64,000 bases of DNA from a virus: IMG/VR virus record IMGVR_UViG_3300023179_000058, positions 25,766 to 89,765 of that record. One strand, written 5' to 3'. The position numbers were made by a program, and so were the translations under genes. Numbering within the stretch: position 1 is the stretch's first letter; each line of letters begins with the position of its first letter. Shown here piece by piece: positions 14,541-22,145 of this stretch. Below the pieces are notes generated by a model. That model worked only from the letters and a program-made list of their open reading frames with translations, did no database searches and was not told the DNA's origin.

Positions 14541-14712
14541 AGTACATGAGATTGGATCGTTTACAGAGATTAAATTGTCTCGCGCATTGGCTCGAACGAT
14601 TGAACAGAATCTTATTCAATTCGGTAATGTGATGCCGCAAGATGTAATCAATGCATATCACGAATTAAGAAAACATTATCAATGGCAAATTGAACAAGGA
14701 GCAATGTCATGA
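14524..14712 (+). CDS. Hypothetical protein (62 aa)
   Basis: ATG at 14524 (or the adjacent 14527) overlaps the previous gene. A helical protein with no recognised domain. Confidence 0.55.
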   Translation: MMNDFEVHEIGSFTEIKLSRALARTIEQNLIQFGNVMPQDVINAYHELRKHYQWQIEQGAMS

Positions 14713-14996
14713 GTGTAGCAGAATGGGAAACTAAAGATAAGAACAAACTCCGTAAGTGGCTTGGTGAACACCTAGCATACGGACCTGTAACTGTTGTCTT
14801 TGAAAAGAAAGATGGCACCTTGCGTGAAATGCGTTGCACATTGAAAGATGTGCCTGAGTACGAACGCAAAACTGAGAGCGAAACGCCTCGCAAGAAAAAT
14901 GATGAAGTAATGTCCGTGTTTGATATGGACAAAAGCGAATGGCGTTCTTTTCGTATTGATTCAATTAAAGAAATTAAATTTGATTTAACATCATGA
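14709..14996 (+). CDS. SH3-barrel small phage protein (DUF2693-like)
   Basis: A 95-residue protein: GPVTVVFEKKDGTLREMRCTL (two strands, residues 25-45), a charged loop, and SEWRSFRIDSIKEI near the end. This is the pattern of the DUF2693/SH3 beta-barrel family of phages. Role unknown. Confidence 0.65.
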   Translation: MSVAEWETKDKNKLRKWLGEHLAYGPVTVVFEKKDGTLREMRCTLKDVPEYERKTESETPRKKNDEVMSVFDMDKSEWRSFRIDSIKEIKFDLTS

Positions 14997-15709
14997 AAAA
15001 ACTATCTGCACTAGCACTCGCAATCGCATGTGGCGTAGCAAACGCAAACATTCGTGGCGAAGGAGAACACCGTTTTGGTCCTGAGACTGCCGAGAATGTT
15101 GCATGTGCTATTGCAGAAGAAAAAGCGAAAGAGAATGCAATTGCAAACTTTGTTGGTGAATTGATTGAGCATCAAACCAACGAAGTGTGCCGAGATACAC
15201 AATGCACCACACACCGCGCTTACTTTTCAGAAGTAAGTGGCGAGATTCGTAGAATCATTCGCAAACAGTCTTTTGTCGCACCAGACAACAAGGCATCTGT
15301 TTGCATTGTTGAAATTGATGCCGATGTGGTGAAGATTGAAAACTCTATTGATCTAAGAGTTAAAGGTAAGAATCAACTACTGAATGGCGAACGATTTGGT
15401 CTGCAAATGGTTTCTAATCGAACCGGCAACCTCGCTATATTTAATATGACTGACGATAAGTATAGATTGATCCATATGATTCGAATCGATAAGCCAAACT
15501 CGGAATTCACATTCCCAAATGGCGGCAAGTTTCAAGCAATTCTACCAAACGGCAAATACCAATCCAATGAATTGCTTGTCTTTTTATTTACTGAGAACGA
15601 TTTGACATTTGACGATGTTTACAGTAAAATGGAGTTTGAAAGGTTAGTGAAAGACTTGCCATTCAAAAATAGGAAGTTGATTAGTCATCAAATTAACATT
15701 ACGAGGTAA
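14993..15709 (+). CDS. Exported LPP20-like periplasmic protein
   Basis: A 238-residue protein beginning with a Sec signal peptide (basic n-region, hydrophobic residues 5-17, probable cleavage after ANA near 19). The following 90 residues resemble the LPP20/FlgT-type periplasmic domain. The C-terminal half is a beta-rich region similar to domains of unknown function in secreted proteins. It starts an operon of three exported proteins, which is unusual in a lytic myovirus. Confidence 0.65.
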   Translation: MKKLSALALAIACGVANANIRGEGEHRFGPETAENVACAIAEEKAKENAIANFVGELIEHQTNEVCRDTQCTTHRAYFSEVSGEIRRIIRKQSFVAPDNKASVCIVEIDADVVKIENSIDLRVKGKNQLLNGERFGLQMVSNRTGNLAIFNMTDDKYRLIHMIRIDKPNSEFTFPNGGKFQAILPNGKYQSNELLVFLFTENDLTFDDVYSKMEFERLVKDLPFKNRKLISHQINITR

Positions 15710-15711
15710 TT

Positions 15712-15852
15712 ATGAAGTATTTGTTTGTTATGATTTGTGCCGCCATGCTATCTGCATGTGGTACAATTGGTGGTGCAATGCAAGGCGCAGGACAGGATTT
15801 GAATGCCGCTGGCACCTATGTTAAAAATGTCGGAAGGAGTGAGAATCGATGA
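15712..15852 (+). CDS. Entericidin-like lipoprotein (46 aa)
   Basis: ATG at 15712 behind GAGG. The peptide has a lipoprotein signal with lipobox LSAC (Cys at residue 16), then GTIGGAMQGAGQDLNAAG, close to entericidin A/B, the small toxin/antitoxin-like envelope lipoproteins of proteobacteria. Entericidin B is bacteriolytic. The stop overlaps the next gene's ATG. A role in envelope stress or lysis is inferred. Confidence 0.65.
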   Translation: MKYLFVMICAAMLSACGTIGGAMQGAGQDLNAAGTYVKNVGRSENR

Positions 15853-16466
15853 ACCAGACGCTATGTTATGTTTTGCTTCCCATTGTAGTTTCGTTGGCGG
15901 CATGTAGTTCCGTACCAACAAGCAATGGCGTTACAGTAAAGAATGAACGGATGTTTACGAATGAAGTAAACTATCCTAGTTGGTATACCGAAGCACCAAA
16001 GAAAGACGATAAAGGAATCTATGCCGTTGGCTCTGAGTATTCGAAAGACTTTCAATTCTCAGTAGACAAGGCTATGCTTTCCGCAAAGCGTGAACTTGCG
16101 TCACAGTTTTCGTCATACACTAGTGCAATGATGAAAGACTTTGCATATGAGTCTGGCATGACTGGCTCTGATGTAGCAAGGGCTGATCTAGAGCGTACAA
16201 CTAAAATGGTTGTTGCGCGAGTGAACCTTGTTGGCGTACAGCGCGTAAACATGAAGACTGTGCATGAAGAAAATGGTTATCGTACATTCGTGCGACTGCT
16301 ATATAACGAAGATGCATCCAATCAAATTCTGCTGAGTGAGATTCGTAGAAACCAAGCATTGTATGCTAGATTCCGTGCGTCAAAGTCATTCCAAGAACTT
16401 GAACGCGAAACTGATAAAATCGATCAACAAAAAGTAGAAGAGATAAAGGCTCTTACTCAGCAATAA
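15849..16466 (+). CDS. LPP20-like outer-membrane lipoprotein
   Basis: A 205-residue lipoprotein: signal with lipobox LAAC (Cys near residue 19), then a PSWYTEAP start and an LPP20-like domain (YAVGSEYSKDF, then SAKRELASQF) and a long charged helix at the end. Together with the 14993 product it looks like a periplasmic/outer-membrane pair. Function unknown. Confidence 0.65.
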   Translation: MNQTLCYVLLPIVVSLAACSSVPTSNGVTVKNERMFTNEVNYPSWYTEAPKKDDKGIYAVGSEYSKDFQFSVDKAMLSAKRELASQFSSYTSAMMKDFAYESGMTGSDVARADLERTTKMVVARVNLVGVQRVNMKTVHEENGYRTFVRLLYNEDASNQILLSEIRRNQALYARFRASKSFQELERETDKIDQQKVEEIKALTQQ

Positions 16467-16476
16467 GGAGACTGAC

Positions 16477-16956
16477 ATGCCTAACTGGTGTAATAATTCA
16501 TTTAATGTCGAAGGCGACAAAGAAGCCATTGATAAATTTGAAGCCTTTCTCGAAGGTAATAACGGCAAAGACTGGTTCGATTTTTTTGCGCCAACACCTG
16601 CTGAATTGAAAGATGAAGGTTGGTACAATTGGAATATATCCAATTGGGGTTGCAAATGGAATTGCGATGCCCAAGATTGGGTACGAGAAGGAAATAGAAT
16701 TTCCTTCTGGTTTGATTCTCCATGGGGTCCGCCTGTTGAACTGTACTACAAAATTGAACATGCTGGTCTGACTGTGCAAGCAGAATACATGGAAGAAGGT
16801 ATGCGATTTGTTGGTGAGTTTATTGATGGTAGCCATGAGACTTACGAATATCAAGATGTAGAAGACTTGGACGATATTCCAGAACATTTGGTCGAGAATT
16901 GGAACTTGTACGACCAATTTGAATCTTGGGAAGATGAAGACGAGGACGAAGAATGA
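16477..16956 (+). CDS. Api92/YubB ferredoxin-like-fold protein
   Basis: A 159-residue protein starting MPNWCNNSFNVEG, the signature start of the Api92/YubB ferredoxin-like family found in phages and plasmids. Aromatic-rich centre (WYNWNISNWG) and a very acidic C-terminus. It does not bind iron-sulfur as far as known; the fold name is structural only. Confidence 0.75.
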   Translation: MPNWCNNSFNVEGDKEAIDKFEAFLEGNNGKDWFDFFAPTPAELKDEGWYNWNISNWGCKWNCDAQDWVREGNRISFWFDSPWGPPVELYYKIEHAGLTVQAEYMEEGMRFVGEFIDGSHETYEYQDVEDLDDIPEHLVENWNLYDQFESWEDEDEDEE

Positions 16957-17138
16957 GATTCCTTTCTGGCGTTATCATAGGCGTTTTTATTTGTACTGTT
17001 GGTTTTGTTGAGGTTGTGAATATTGTATCCAAAGGTATTCGCATCATTGAACATACTGTACAAGATCAATGGATGCAAGATCGTGGTCGGATTCGTCATC
17101 CGCAACCAGTTGAGGTAAACAATGACAAAACAATATGA
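16953..17138 (+). CDS. Small single-span membrane protein (61 aa)
   Basis: ATG overlaps the previous stop. One hydrophobic span (residues 4-24) followed by a charged cytoplasmic or periplasmic tail. Unknown function. Overlaps the next gene by 17 nt. Confidence 0.55.
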   Translation: MRFLSGVIIGVFICTVGFVEVVNIVSKGIRIIEHTVQDQWMQDRGRIRHPQPVEVNNDKTI

Positions 17139-17355
17139 TGGATTGTCCGAACGCGATATTGAAAATTTGAATTTTCTTGCCAATGCATCCGATGAGGTAC
17201 TGCGCGATTGGATGTGCAATTTTGCCGACCAAGACGATTTGGAATATGCAGGTGAACTGCTGGAAATGCTAAGATACCGCCTCCTTGACTTTGCGGCAGA
17301 ACGATCCGACCTATCCGAAAGCCGTAAAATTCTCTCAAAATACGCCGCCGACTGA
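17122..17355 (+). CDS. Hypothetical protein (77 aa)
   Basis: A helical acidic protein with no recognised domain, the last gene before the second repeated intergenic module. Its stop codon lies at the edge of the repeat, as with the 10926 gene. Confidence 0.55.
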   Translation: MTKQYDGLSERDIENLNFLANASDEVLRDWMCNFADQDDLEYAGELLEMLRYRLLDFAAERSDLSESRKILSKYAAD

Positions 17356-17435
17356 CCGGTTTTCCGGGCTTTTGGGCGGCTTTTTCGGCTTGCTGATAGT
17401 CTGACCCTCACCCCCTAGAAAAAACCGCCCTAAAT
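17353..17435 (+). repeat. Repeated intergenic module, copy B
   Basis: Repeats copy A (11228): TGACCGGTTTTCCGGG, GGGCGGCTTTT, a diverged centre, then CCCCCTAG and AAACCGCCCTAAA. It precedes three palindromes and a promoter. Arms GGGCGG and CCGCCC are complementary. Confidence 0.6.
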
Positions 17436-17436
17436 C

Positions 17437-17533
17437 GTTGTTTTTTAGACAACATTTGTTGCTTTTTAGACAACAGTTGGGAAAAAACAACACTTTAAAT
17501 AGTGCTTGACATGGGTGCCCATTGTGCTATACT
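17437..17533 (+). promoter_or_regulatory. Palindrome-linked early promoter 7, triple operator
   Basis: Three palindromes in a row: GTTG/CAAC at 17437-17453 (9-nt loop), TGTTG/CAACA at 17457-17475 (9-nt loop) and GTTG/CAAC at 17476-17491 (8-nt A-rich loop). Then TTGACA (17506-17511), 16 nt, TATACT (17528-17533). Confidence 0.8.
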
Positions 17534-17564
17534 AGAGTCTGAGATTGAGAAAACGGAGATAGAT

Positions 17565-17903
17565 ATGACGATGGAAACTGCTCTCGAAACCCTAAAGAAT
17601 GACATTGTGGCTGACTACGAAGGTTGGCAGACACTAAGCGGCAAACCCCGTACCGAAATCCAAGCCCGTATGCTTGACGAATTTATCAATGGCATCCGAA
17701 TTGACGAAGGTAGCAAGTACATCAAAGTGGTGACTGGCTCTTCCGTTTGGGGTTTCATTGTGAAGACTGATACCGATAAGAAATTTCGCAAAGGCGATAT
17801 TCTGAAAGCGGCTGGTTGGGCGGCTCCTGCGCGTAACGCGGCTCGCGGTAACATTCTTGACGGTGGCTATACGATTCGTTGGACTGGTCCTCTTTATCTC
17901 TAA
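17565..17903 (+). CDS. Hypothetical protein (112 aa)
   Basis: The ATG at 17565 is preceded by GGAG; in-frame codons further upstream cross the promoter and are ignored. The C-terminal half (GFIVKTDTDKKFRKGDILKAAGW, split by the reader at residue 70) looks like a compact mixed-fold domain seen in other phage proteins. Function unknown. Confidence 0.6.
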   Translation: MTMETALETLKNDIVADYEGWQTLSGKPRTEIQARMLDEFINGIRIDEGSKYIKVVTGSSVWGFIVKTDTDKKFRKGDILKAAGWAAPARNAARGNILDGGYTIRWTGPLYL

Positions 17904-17915
17904 AGGAATTTTCTC

Positions 17916-18254
17916 ATGGTTATGCTTGTCATTCAAACCCAAGTTTATGAAAACTATGGCGCCCATGATTGGGATGGCACCGGTGTGTGTCCCGATTACT
18001 GGAAGGCTAAAGGCGGGCATGAGTACAAAATTAAAAATGTTCCTCTAAATACAGATTATGAGGAAATTGTATCCATTGCTGGCGTGGAAAAAAGCAATGA
18101 ATACATCCGTGAGCATATTCTAGGCTGGACCATTGAGAATGACGATTACCTATCGTGGTTTGAAAAGTCTCAGTTGGAGTATGATGGCAGTATTGTATAT
18201 CCAGAACCGTCCGTAGAGTATGCGGACCTTATTGAGGAAGGAACTGTAGCATGA
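17916..18254 (+). CDS. Conserved phage protein (112 aa)
   Basis: Starts MVMLVIQTQVYENYG followed by AHDWDGTG and YWKAKGG, a pattern shared by uncharacterised phage proteins. Acidic C-terminus. AAAGGA lies upstream. Function unknown. Confidence 0.65.
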   Translation: MVMLVIQTQVYENYGAHDWDGTGVCPDYWKAKGGHEYKIKNVPLNTDYEEIVSIAGVEKSNEYIREHILGWTIENDDYLSWFEKSQLEYDGSIVYPEPSVEYADLIEEGTVA

Positions 18255-18346
18255 TTATAGGCGAATTTATTTCAATTTATCCGTTGATGAATCAAATCAA
18301 TTTATATCTTGAAATCCTTAAAGAACATTTCGTAGGTGCAAAATGA
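18251..18346 (+). CDS. Very short ORF (31 aa)
   Basis: ATG overlaps the previous stop (4 nt) and its own stop overlaps the next ATG. It is hydrophobic with no recognised family. It is called because of the tight coupling to both neighbours. Confidence 0.4.
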   Translation: MIIGEFISIYPLMNQINLYLEILKEHFVGAK

Positions 18347-18501
18347 GTAAGATGGGTGACCTACTAATTGAGATTGAAGAGTTACATGCCATGGGGTTTA
18401 ATCCAGATGAAATATCTAAAACAACCGGCATGTCGTTGCGTTTTATTCTTGAGGTACTTGAAAATTTAGAACCTGATTTTTTAAACGAAGAACCATATTA
18501 A
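18343..18501 (+). CDS. Small HTH-like protein (52 aa)
   Basis: Residues 18-40 (GFNPDEISKTTGMSLRFILE) have the spacing of a helix-turn-helix. Acidic tail. It may bind DNA. Coupled to both neighbours by overlapping start/stop codons. Confidence 0.5.
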   Translation: MSKMGDLLIEIEELHAMGFNPDEISKTTGMSLRFILEVLENLEPDFLNEEPY

Positions 18502-18986
18502 TGTACGAATTTATTTTCAATGACAGATATGATAAATCTCTTATACGAATCCTAGACATTATCTGGAAAGACTTGGATGAAGAGGCGGCACAAATGCCGA
18601 GCAGAACCAAGCAAGAGATTTTCAACAAAATTTGCTCCGACTTGAAAGCAAAGACAACCTTTGCTATTCACAAGTCGGATGTTGTTTTTTATGTAGAGCC
18701 TGACAGTCCTTGGGTTGCAAGGATTCATATTTTTACAGTAGACGAAGGCGTGTTTGGTCGTGAAAGATTGAAAGCCGCGGCTGAATTAACTTCATTTATT
18801 TTCCGTAATACTAAATTTGAAAAACTTTATGGGGTAACTGCCAATAAAAAATTTATTCTTATGGCAAAGTATTCCAAATGGAAGCCAGGACAAGAAGGTA
18901 TTCTTACAAAGTCTTATAAAACAAAAGATGGACAATTGATTGATCAATATTTAATAAGCGTAAATAAATCGGAATTCATGAAATGA
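18501..18986 (+). CDS. GNAT-like acyltransferase-fold phage protein
   Basis: A 161-residue protein. The central VVFYVEPDSPWVARIHIF, then LTSFIFRNTKFEKLYG and ANKKFILMAKYSKWK follow the beta4-alpha3-beta5 pattern of GNAT-fold proteins seen in other phages. The acetyl-CoA pyrophosphate loop is not clear, so catalysis is uncertain. Confidence 0.45.
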   Translation: MYEFIFNDRYDKSLIRILDIIWKDLDEEAAQMPSRTKQEIFNKICSDLKAKTTFAIHKSDVVFYVEPDSPWVARIHIFTVDEGVFGRERLKAAAELTSFIFRNTKFEKLYGVTANKKFILMAKYSKWKPGQEGILTKSYKTKDGQLIDQYLISVNKSEFMK

Positions 18987-19135
18987 AACTATCACTACAT
19001 GACCGCATGACAAGATACAATTGGTACCACAAAGCAATCACTCAATTTACCTTGATGGAGTGGTTTGTTTTATTTTCTCTTTTTGGTTATTTAATTTATG
19101 TAACATATGAAATCCTATCGGCAATATTATTTTGA
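18983..19135 (+). CDS. Small membrane protein (50 aa)
   Basis: ATG overlaps the previous stop. One hydrophobic span (residues 23-48) after a basic N-terminus. Unknown function. Confidence 0.5.
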   Translation: MKLSLHDRMTRYNWYHKAITQFTLMEWFVLFSLFGYLIYVTYEILSAILF

Positions 19136-19163
19136 ACATGCAATGAAACAAATTCGCGTTGCA

Positions 19164-19192
19164 TTGACAATGCTTTGGCATGGTGTTATAAT
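19164..19192 (+). promoter_or_regulatory. Consensus sigma70 promoter
   Basis: TTGACA (19164-19169), 17 nt, TATAAT (19187-19192): a perfect consensus core, without the GTTG/CAAC palindrome. It lies upstream of the genes from 19229 on. Confidence 0.85.
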
Positions 19193-19228
19193 GAATAAAG
19201 GTCATCATAGCACATGGAGGAAAAAATA

Positions 19229-19378
19229 ATGTGGACTGTACTCAATTTAGTTTTCTCATGGTGGGCATGGCAGTCTGCATCCAGCGCGTTTGAAAACAAA
19301 CATGATGGGCTAGGTTGGACAATGATATTTGTAAGTGCAATAAATTTTGCATCCGCATTGGTAAGCATAGGTCTATAA
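19229..19378 (+). CDS. Small membrane protein (49 aa)
   Basis: ATG at 19229 behind TGGAGG. Trp-rich N-terminal amphipathic segment and a second hydrophobic stretch (residues 30-48). Unknown function; overlaps the next ATG by one base. Confidence 0.5.
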   Translation: MWTVLNLVFSWWAWQSASSAFENKHDGLGWTMIFVSAINFASALVSIGL

Positions 19379-19617
19379 TGGAAGACATTGTTTACCGACT
19401 ACGCAAAAGAGCAGAAATTCGTAGGCAGATTCCTACTCGCAAAAGTGTGCAAGAAGGCGCACCTGATCGTATTGCAGATTTGCTAGAAGAAGCCGCAAGT
19501 GAAATTGAACGGCTTCGTTTGCTTTATGCCGCAGATATGATGAGCGATAAAAATTATAAAGAAGGTACTTTCGAAGAGCAAGAAAAGTTTAACCGTGAAA
19601 GAAACTATCCATTATGA
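19378..19617 (+). CDS. Hypothetical coiled-coil protein (79 aa)
   Basis: A charged helical protein; residues 30-52 (ADLLEEAASEIERLR region) suit a short coiled coil. This N-terminal pattern is common among small phage proteins of unknown role. Confidence 0.6.
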   Translation: MEDIVYRLRKRAEIRRQIPTRKSVQEGAPDRIADLLEEAASEIERLRLLYAADMMSDKNYKEGTFEEQEKFNRERNYPL

Positions 19618-20207
19618 ATATCTTTTATCTAGACCGTGATCCAAAAACTTGTGCAGAAATGCATTGCGATAAACATGTTGTCAAGATGATTATCGAATAT
19701 GCACAACTATTGTCAACCGCACACCGTATACTAGACGGATATCAAATTATCGAAAAAAGATATGTTGCAGGCTCTTTACCTGCGCGTTGGCGCAATGTAA
19801 AAGTTTGGCAACACCCAAATGTATACATGCACAAAGGCTTAATGAAGGCATCACATATTAATCACCCATCAAACATATGGGTTCGCGAAAGCAAAGAGAA
19901 TTACATGTGGCTATGTCAGATGTGGCTATGGCTCATGAAAGAATATACACATCGTTATGGCAAACATCATGCGTGTGAGAATCGCGTAGAGTATCTAATG
20001 GATGCACCTAAAAACATTCCATCAAAAGCATTTACTGATCCAACTCCTGCCATGCCTGAGTACTGTAAAGTGCCTATGAATTCGCTTTCCTCATATCACA
20101 ATTACTATATACAAGAGAAGGTTCGCTTTGCTAAGTGGACAGCGCGAGAGATGCCTACTTGGTATAAGCAAGGAGTTACAGATGCCAACATACAACTTCC
20201 AGCATAA
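19614..20207 (+). CDS. Conserved phage protein (197 aa)
   Basis: Begins MNIFYLDRDPKTCAEMHCDK followed by HVVKMIIEYAQLLSTAHR, a signature of a widespread phage protein family of unknown function. Several conserved His and Cys could bind a metal. Overlaps the 19378 gene start/stop and the 20182 gene. Confidence 0.7.
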   Translation: MNIFYLDRDPKTCAEMHCDKHVVKMIIEYAQLLSTAHRILDGYQIIEKRYVAGSLPARWRNVKVWQHPNVYMHKGLMKASHINHPSNIWVRESKENYMWLCQMWLWLMKEYTHRYGKHHACENRVEYLMDAPKNIPSKAFTDPTPAMPEYCKVPMNSLSSYHNYYIQEKVRFAKWTAREMPTWYKQGVTDANIQLPA

Positions 20208-20418
20208 AGAGACTGGTGAGATTATAGAAAAGATGATGAAAATTAGTGAGAGGGAAGAGTTCTTAAAAGAACATCCTGAATATGAGAGCGTGATTTTAGC
20301 CGCACCAAGTTTAGGTGATCCAGTTCGTTTAGGGGTCCGTAAACCTGATGCAGGATTTAGAGAGGTTCTGCAAAAGGCAAAAGCGGCTCACCCTAGAGGT
20401 AACATCAATACATTTTGA
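20182..20418 (+). CDS. T4-like conserved small protein (78 aa)
   Basis: ATG at 20182 behind AAGGAG. It starts MPTYNFQHKETGEIIEK, like FmdB-type zinc ribbons, but has no Cys, so it cannot bind zinc that way. Similar Cys-free proteins occur in T4-like cyanophages. C-terminus GNINTF matches the end of the 32711 product. Confidence 0.6.
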   Translation: MPTYNFQHKETGEIIEKMMKISEREEFLKEHPEYESVILAAPSLGDPVRLGVRKPDAGFREVLQKAKAAHPRGNINTF

Positions 20419-20453
20419 GAAGGTGCGCCGATTAACTACTATAAAGGTAACAC

Positions 20454-21209
20454 ATGGCGCGAAAACCTGTTGCAAACACAGAACCAGAAATTAACTCAAG
20501 GCAACTTAAAACTATTAACAACTCACTCAAAGTAAGATTAGATGATCTAAAAACCTTTCAGCCATTAACAGACAACCAAAAAGCATTTTTCAATGCGTAT
20601 AAGCGAGGAGACTACTTTATAGCATTACATGGTGTCGCAGGTACCGGTAAAACTTTCTGCGCTTTGTATAAAGCATTAGAAGAGGTACTTGATAAATCAA
20701 ACCCATTCAAAAAAATTATTATCGTTCGTTCGGCAGTACCTTCAAGAGAAATAGGACACTTGCCAGGCGACTTAGATGAGAAGACAGAAATTTATCGTCA
20801 GCCATATCGACAAATTTGCGAAACTCTTTTCGCAAGAAAAGATGCATACGATAGATTAGAAGAGCAAGGCTTTGTGGAATTTATTTCCACATCGTTCATT
20901 CGCGGTATGAGTTTTGATGATGCAATTATCTTAGTTGATGAAATGCAAAATTTAACATATGAGGAAATAGATACAGTTATGACGCGAGTTGGTTATCGTT
21001 CCAAAATTATTTGGTGTGGTGATTATCGCCAAACAGACTTGAATAAGAAGCGTAATGATATGAGCGGTATTCTGAAATTCTTTGACATTGCACATCACAT
21101 GGCATCATTCACAAGAATTGAATTTACGGTTAATGATATTGTTCGTTCCTCACTAGTAAAAGACTACATATTAGCAAAGATTAAATATGAAGACAATATC
21201 GAAAAGTGA
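20454..21209 (+). CDS. phoH: PhoH-family ATPase
   Basis: A 251-residue P-loop ATPase with Walker A GVAGTGKT near residue 61, RSAVPSREIGHLPGD, and Walker B ILVDEMQN near residue 163, the PhoH set. PhoH proteins have ATP-dependent RNA/DNA helicase-like activity; in phages their role is unsettled. Common in aquatic T4-like phages. Confidence 0.9.
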   Translation: MARKPVANTEPEINSRQLKTINNSLKVRLDDLKTFQPLTDNQKAFFNAYKRGDYFIALHGVAGTGKTFCALYKALEEVLDKSNPFKKIIIVRSAVPSREIGHLPGDLDEKTEIYRQPYRQICETLFARKDAYDRLEEQGFVEFISTSFIRGMSFDDAIILVDEMQNLTYEEIDTVMTRVGYRSKIIWCGDYRQTDLNKKRNDMSGILKFFDIAHHMASFTRIEFTVNDIVRSSLVKDYILAKIKYEDNIEK

Positions 21210-21214
21210 AATAA

Positions 21215-21877
21215 ATGTTTACCCACAAATTTGTTGAGTTAGCGCCACTACAGACTACAACTATAGACGGCAAACGACATTATCAAACACCTGATGGATT
21301 GGTCTATCCATCAGTTACCACAATCACATCCCTACACGGCAAGGAAGGAATCCTTGAGTGGCGCAAGCGTGTAGGCGAAGAAGAAGCAAATAAAATATCC
21401 ACTAGAGCCGCATCACGCGGCACTAGGGTACACAAACTTTGCGAAGATTATCTTAACAACGAACTATCTTTTACCGGTGCGATGCCTAACAGTATTGCAT
21501 TGTTCAAACAAATACAACCATTCATTGACAATTATGTTGGTGAAGTGTATGGCATTGAATGTCCTCTGTATTCTCATCACCTGCGCGTAGCAGGCAAGAG
21601 TGATTGTATTGCACAATTTGATGGTAAAAACGCAGTTATAGATTTTAAGACAGCAAACAAACCAAAACAAGAACATTGGATTCAAAACTACTTTATGCAA
21701 TGTGCGGCATACGCCGTAGCGTTTGAAGAGCGAACCGGTATATCAATTCCTCGCATTGCGATTGTAGTTGCAGTTGAAGGTGACAGTCCGCAACTTTTTG
21801 TAAAGAAGCGTGACGATTATATTGATATGTTTATTTCTTATAGGAAGCAATACGATGAACAATTACTACTTGGATGA
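21215..21877 (+). CDS. PD-(D/E)XK exonuclease
   Basis: A 220-residue nuclease of the RecB/YqaJ-like superfamily. Conserved: SVTTITS near residue 34, RGTRVHKLCEDY near 69, GKSDCI (catalytic Asp) near 129, and VIDFKTA (DFK catalytic pair) near 141. It probably processes DNA ends during replication/recombination, as the similar nuclease of T4-like cyanophages. It overlaps the MazG-like gene. Confidence 0.85.
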   Translation: MFTHKFVELAPLQTTTIDGKRHYQTPDGLVYPSVTTITSLHGKEGILEWRKRVGEEEANKISTRAASRGTRVHKLCEDYLNNELSFTGAMPNSIALFKQIQPFIDNYVGEVYGIECPLYSHHLRVAGKSDCIAQFDGKNAVIDFKTANKPKQEHWIQNYFMQCAAYAVAFEERTGISIPRIAIVVAVEGDSPQLFVKKRDDYIDMFISYRKQYDEQLLLG

Positions 21878-22145
21878 AAAACAAAAAGAGATTATGAGCA
21901 TTGCACAGGAAGAATGTGCAGAAGTTGTTCAAGCAATTAGTAAAATTTTTAGATTCGGATTAGATGAATCATTCGAAGGTAAGACTAATCGCGAAAGATT
22001 GACAAGTGAACTAGGTGATCTTCAATGCATGATTACACTACTTAAACAGTATGAAGTAGTTGATGATTTTAAAGTACATCAAGCCGAACTTGCAAAAAGA
22101 ACTCGCCTTAGCAAATGGTCTAACATCTTTACTGAGGTACAGTAA
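21855..22145 (+). CDS. MazG-like NTP pyrophosphohydrolase
   Basis: A 96-residue all-alpha MazG-type protein: AQEECAEVVQAISKI (ExxE metal ligands, residues 17-31) and TSELGDLQCMI (ExxD, near residue 52). These hydrolyse NTPs or (p)ppGpp-related nucleotides to monophosphates. Start chosen at ATG 21855, where similarity begins. Its stop overlaps the next ATG. Confidence 0.85.
   Translation: MNNYYLDEKQKEIMSIAQEECAEVVQAISKIFRFGLDESFEGKTNRERLTSELGDLQCMITLLKQYEVVDDFKVHQAELAKRTRLSKWSNIFTEVQ

Noticed and set aside
5835-17492. GTTG/CAAC repeats as a CRISPR array
   Set aside because: The repeats are scattered over 12 kb, each next to a promoter, with no regular spacer units and no cas genes.
19143-19229. 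A 28-codon frame before the 19229 gene
   Set aside because: The consensus promoter at 19164-19192 lies inside it, so it would not be fully transcribed from that promoter, and it has no ribosome binding site.
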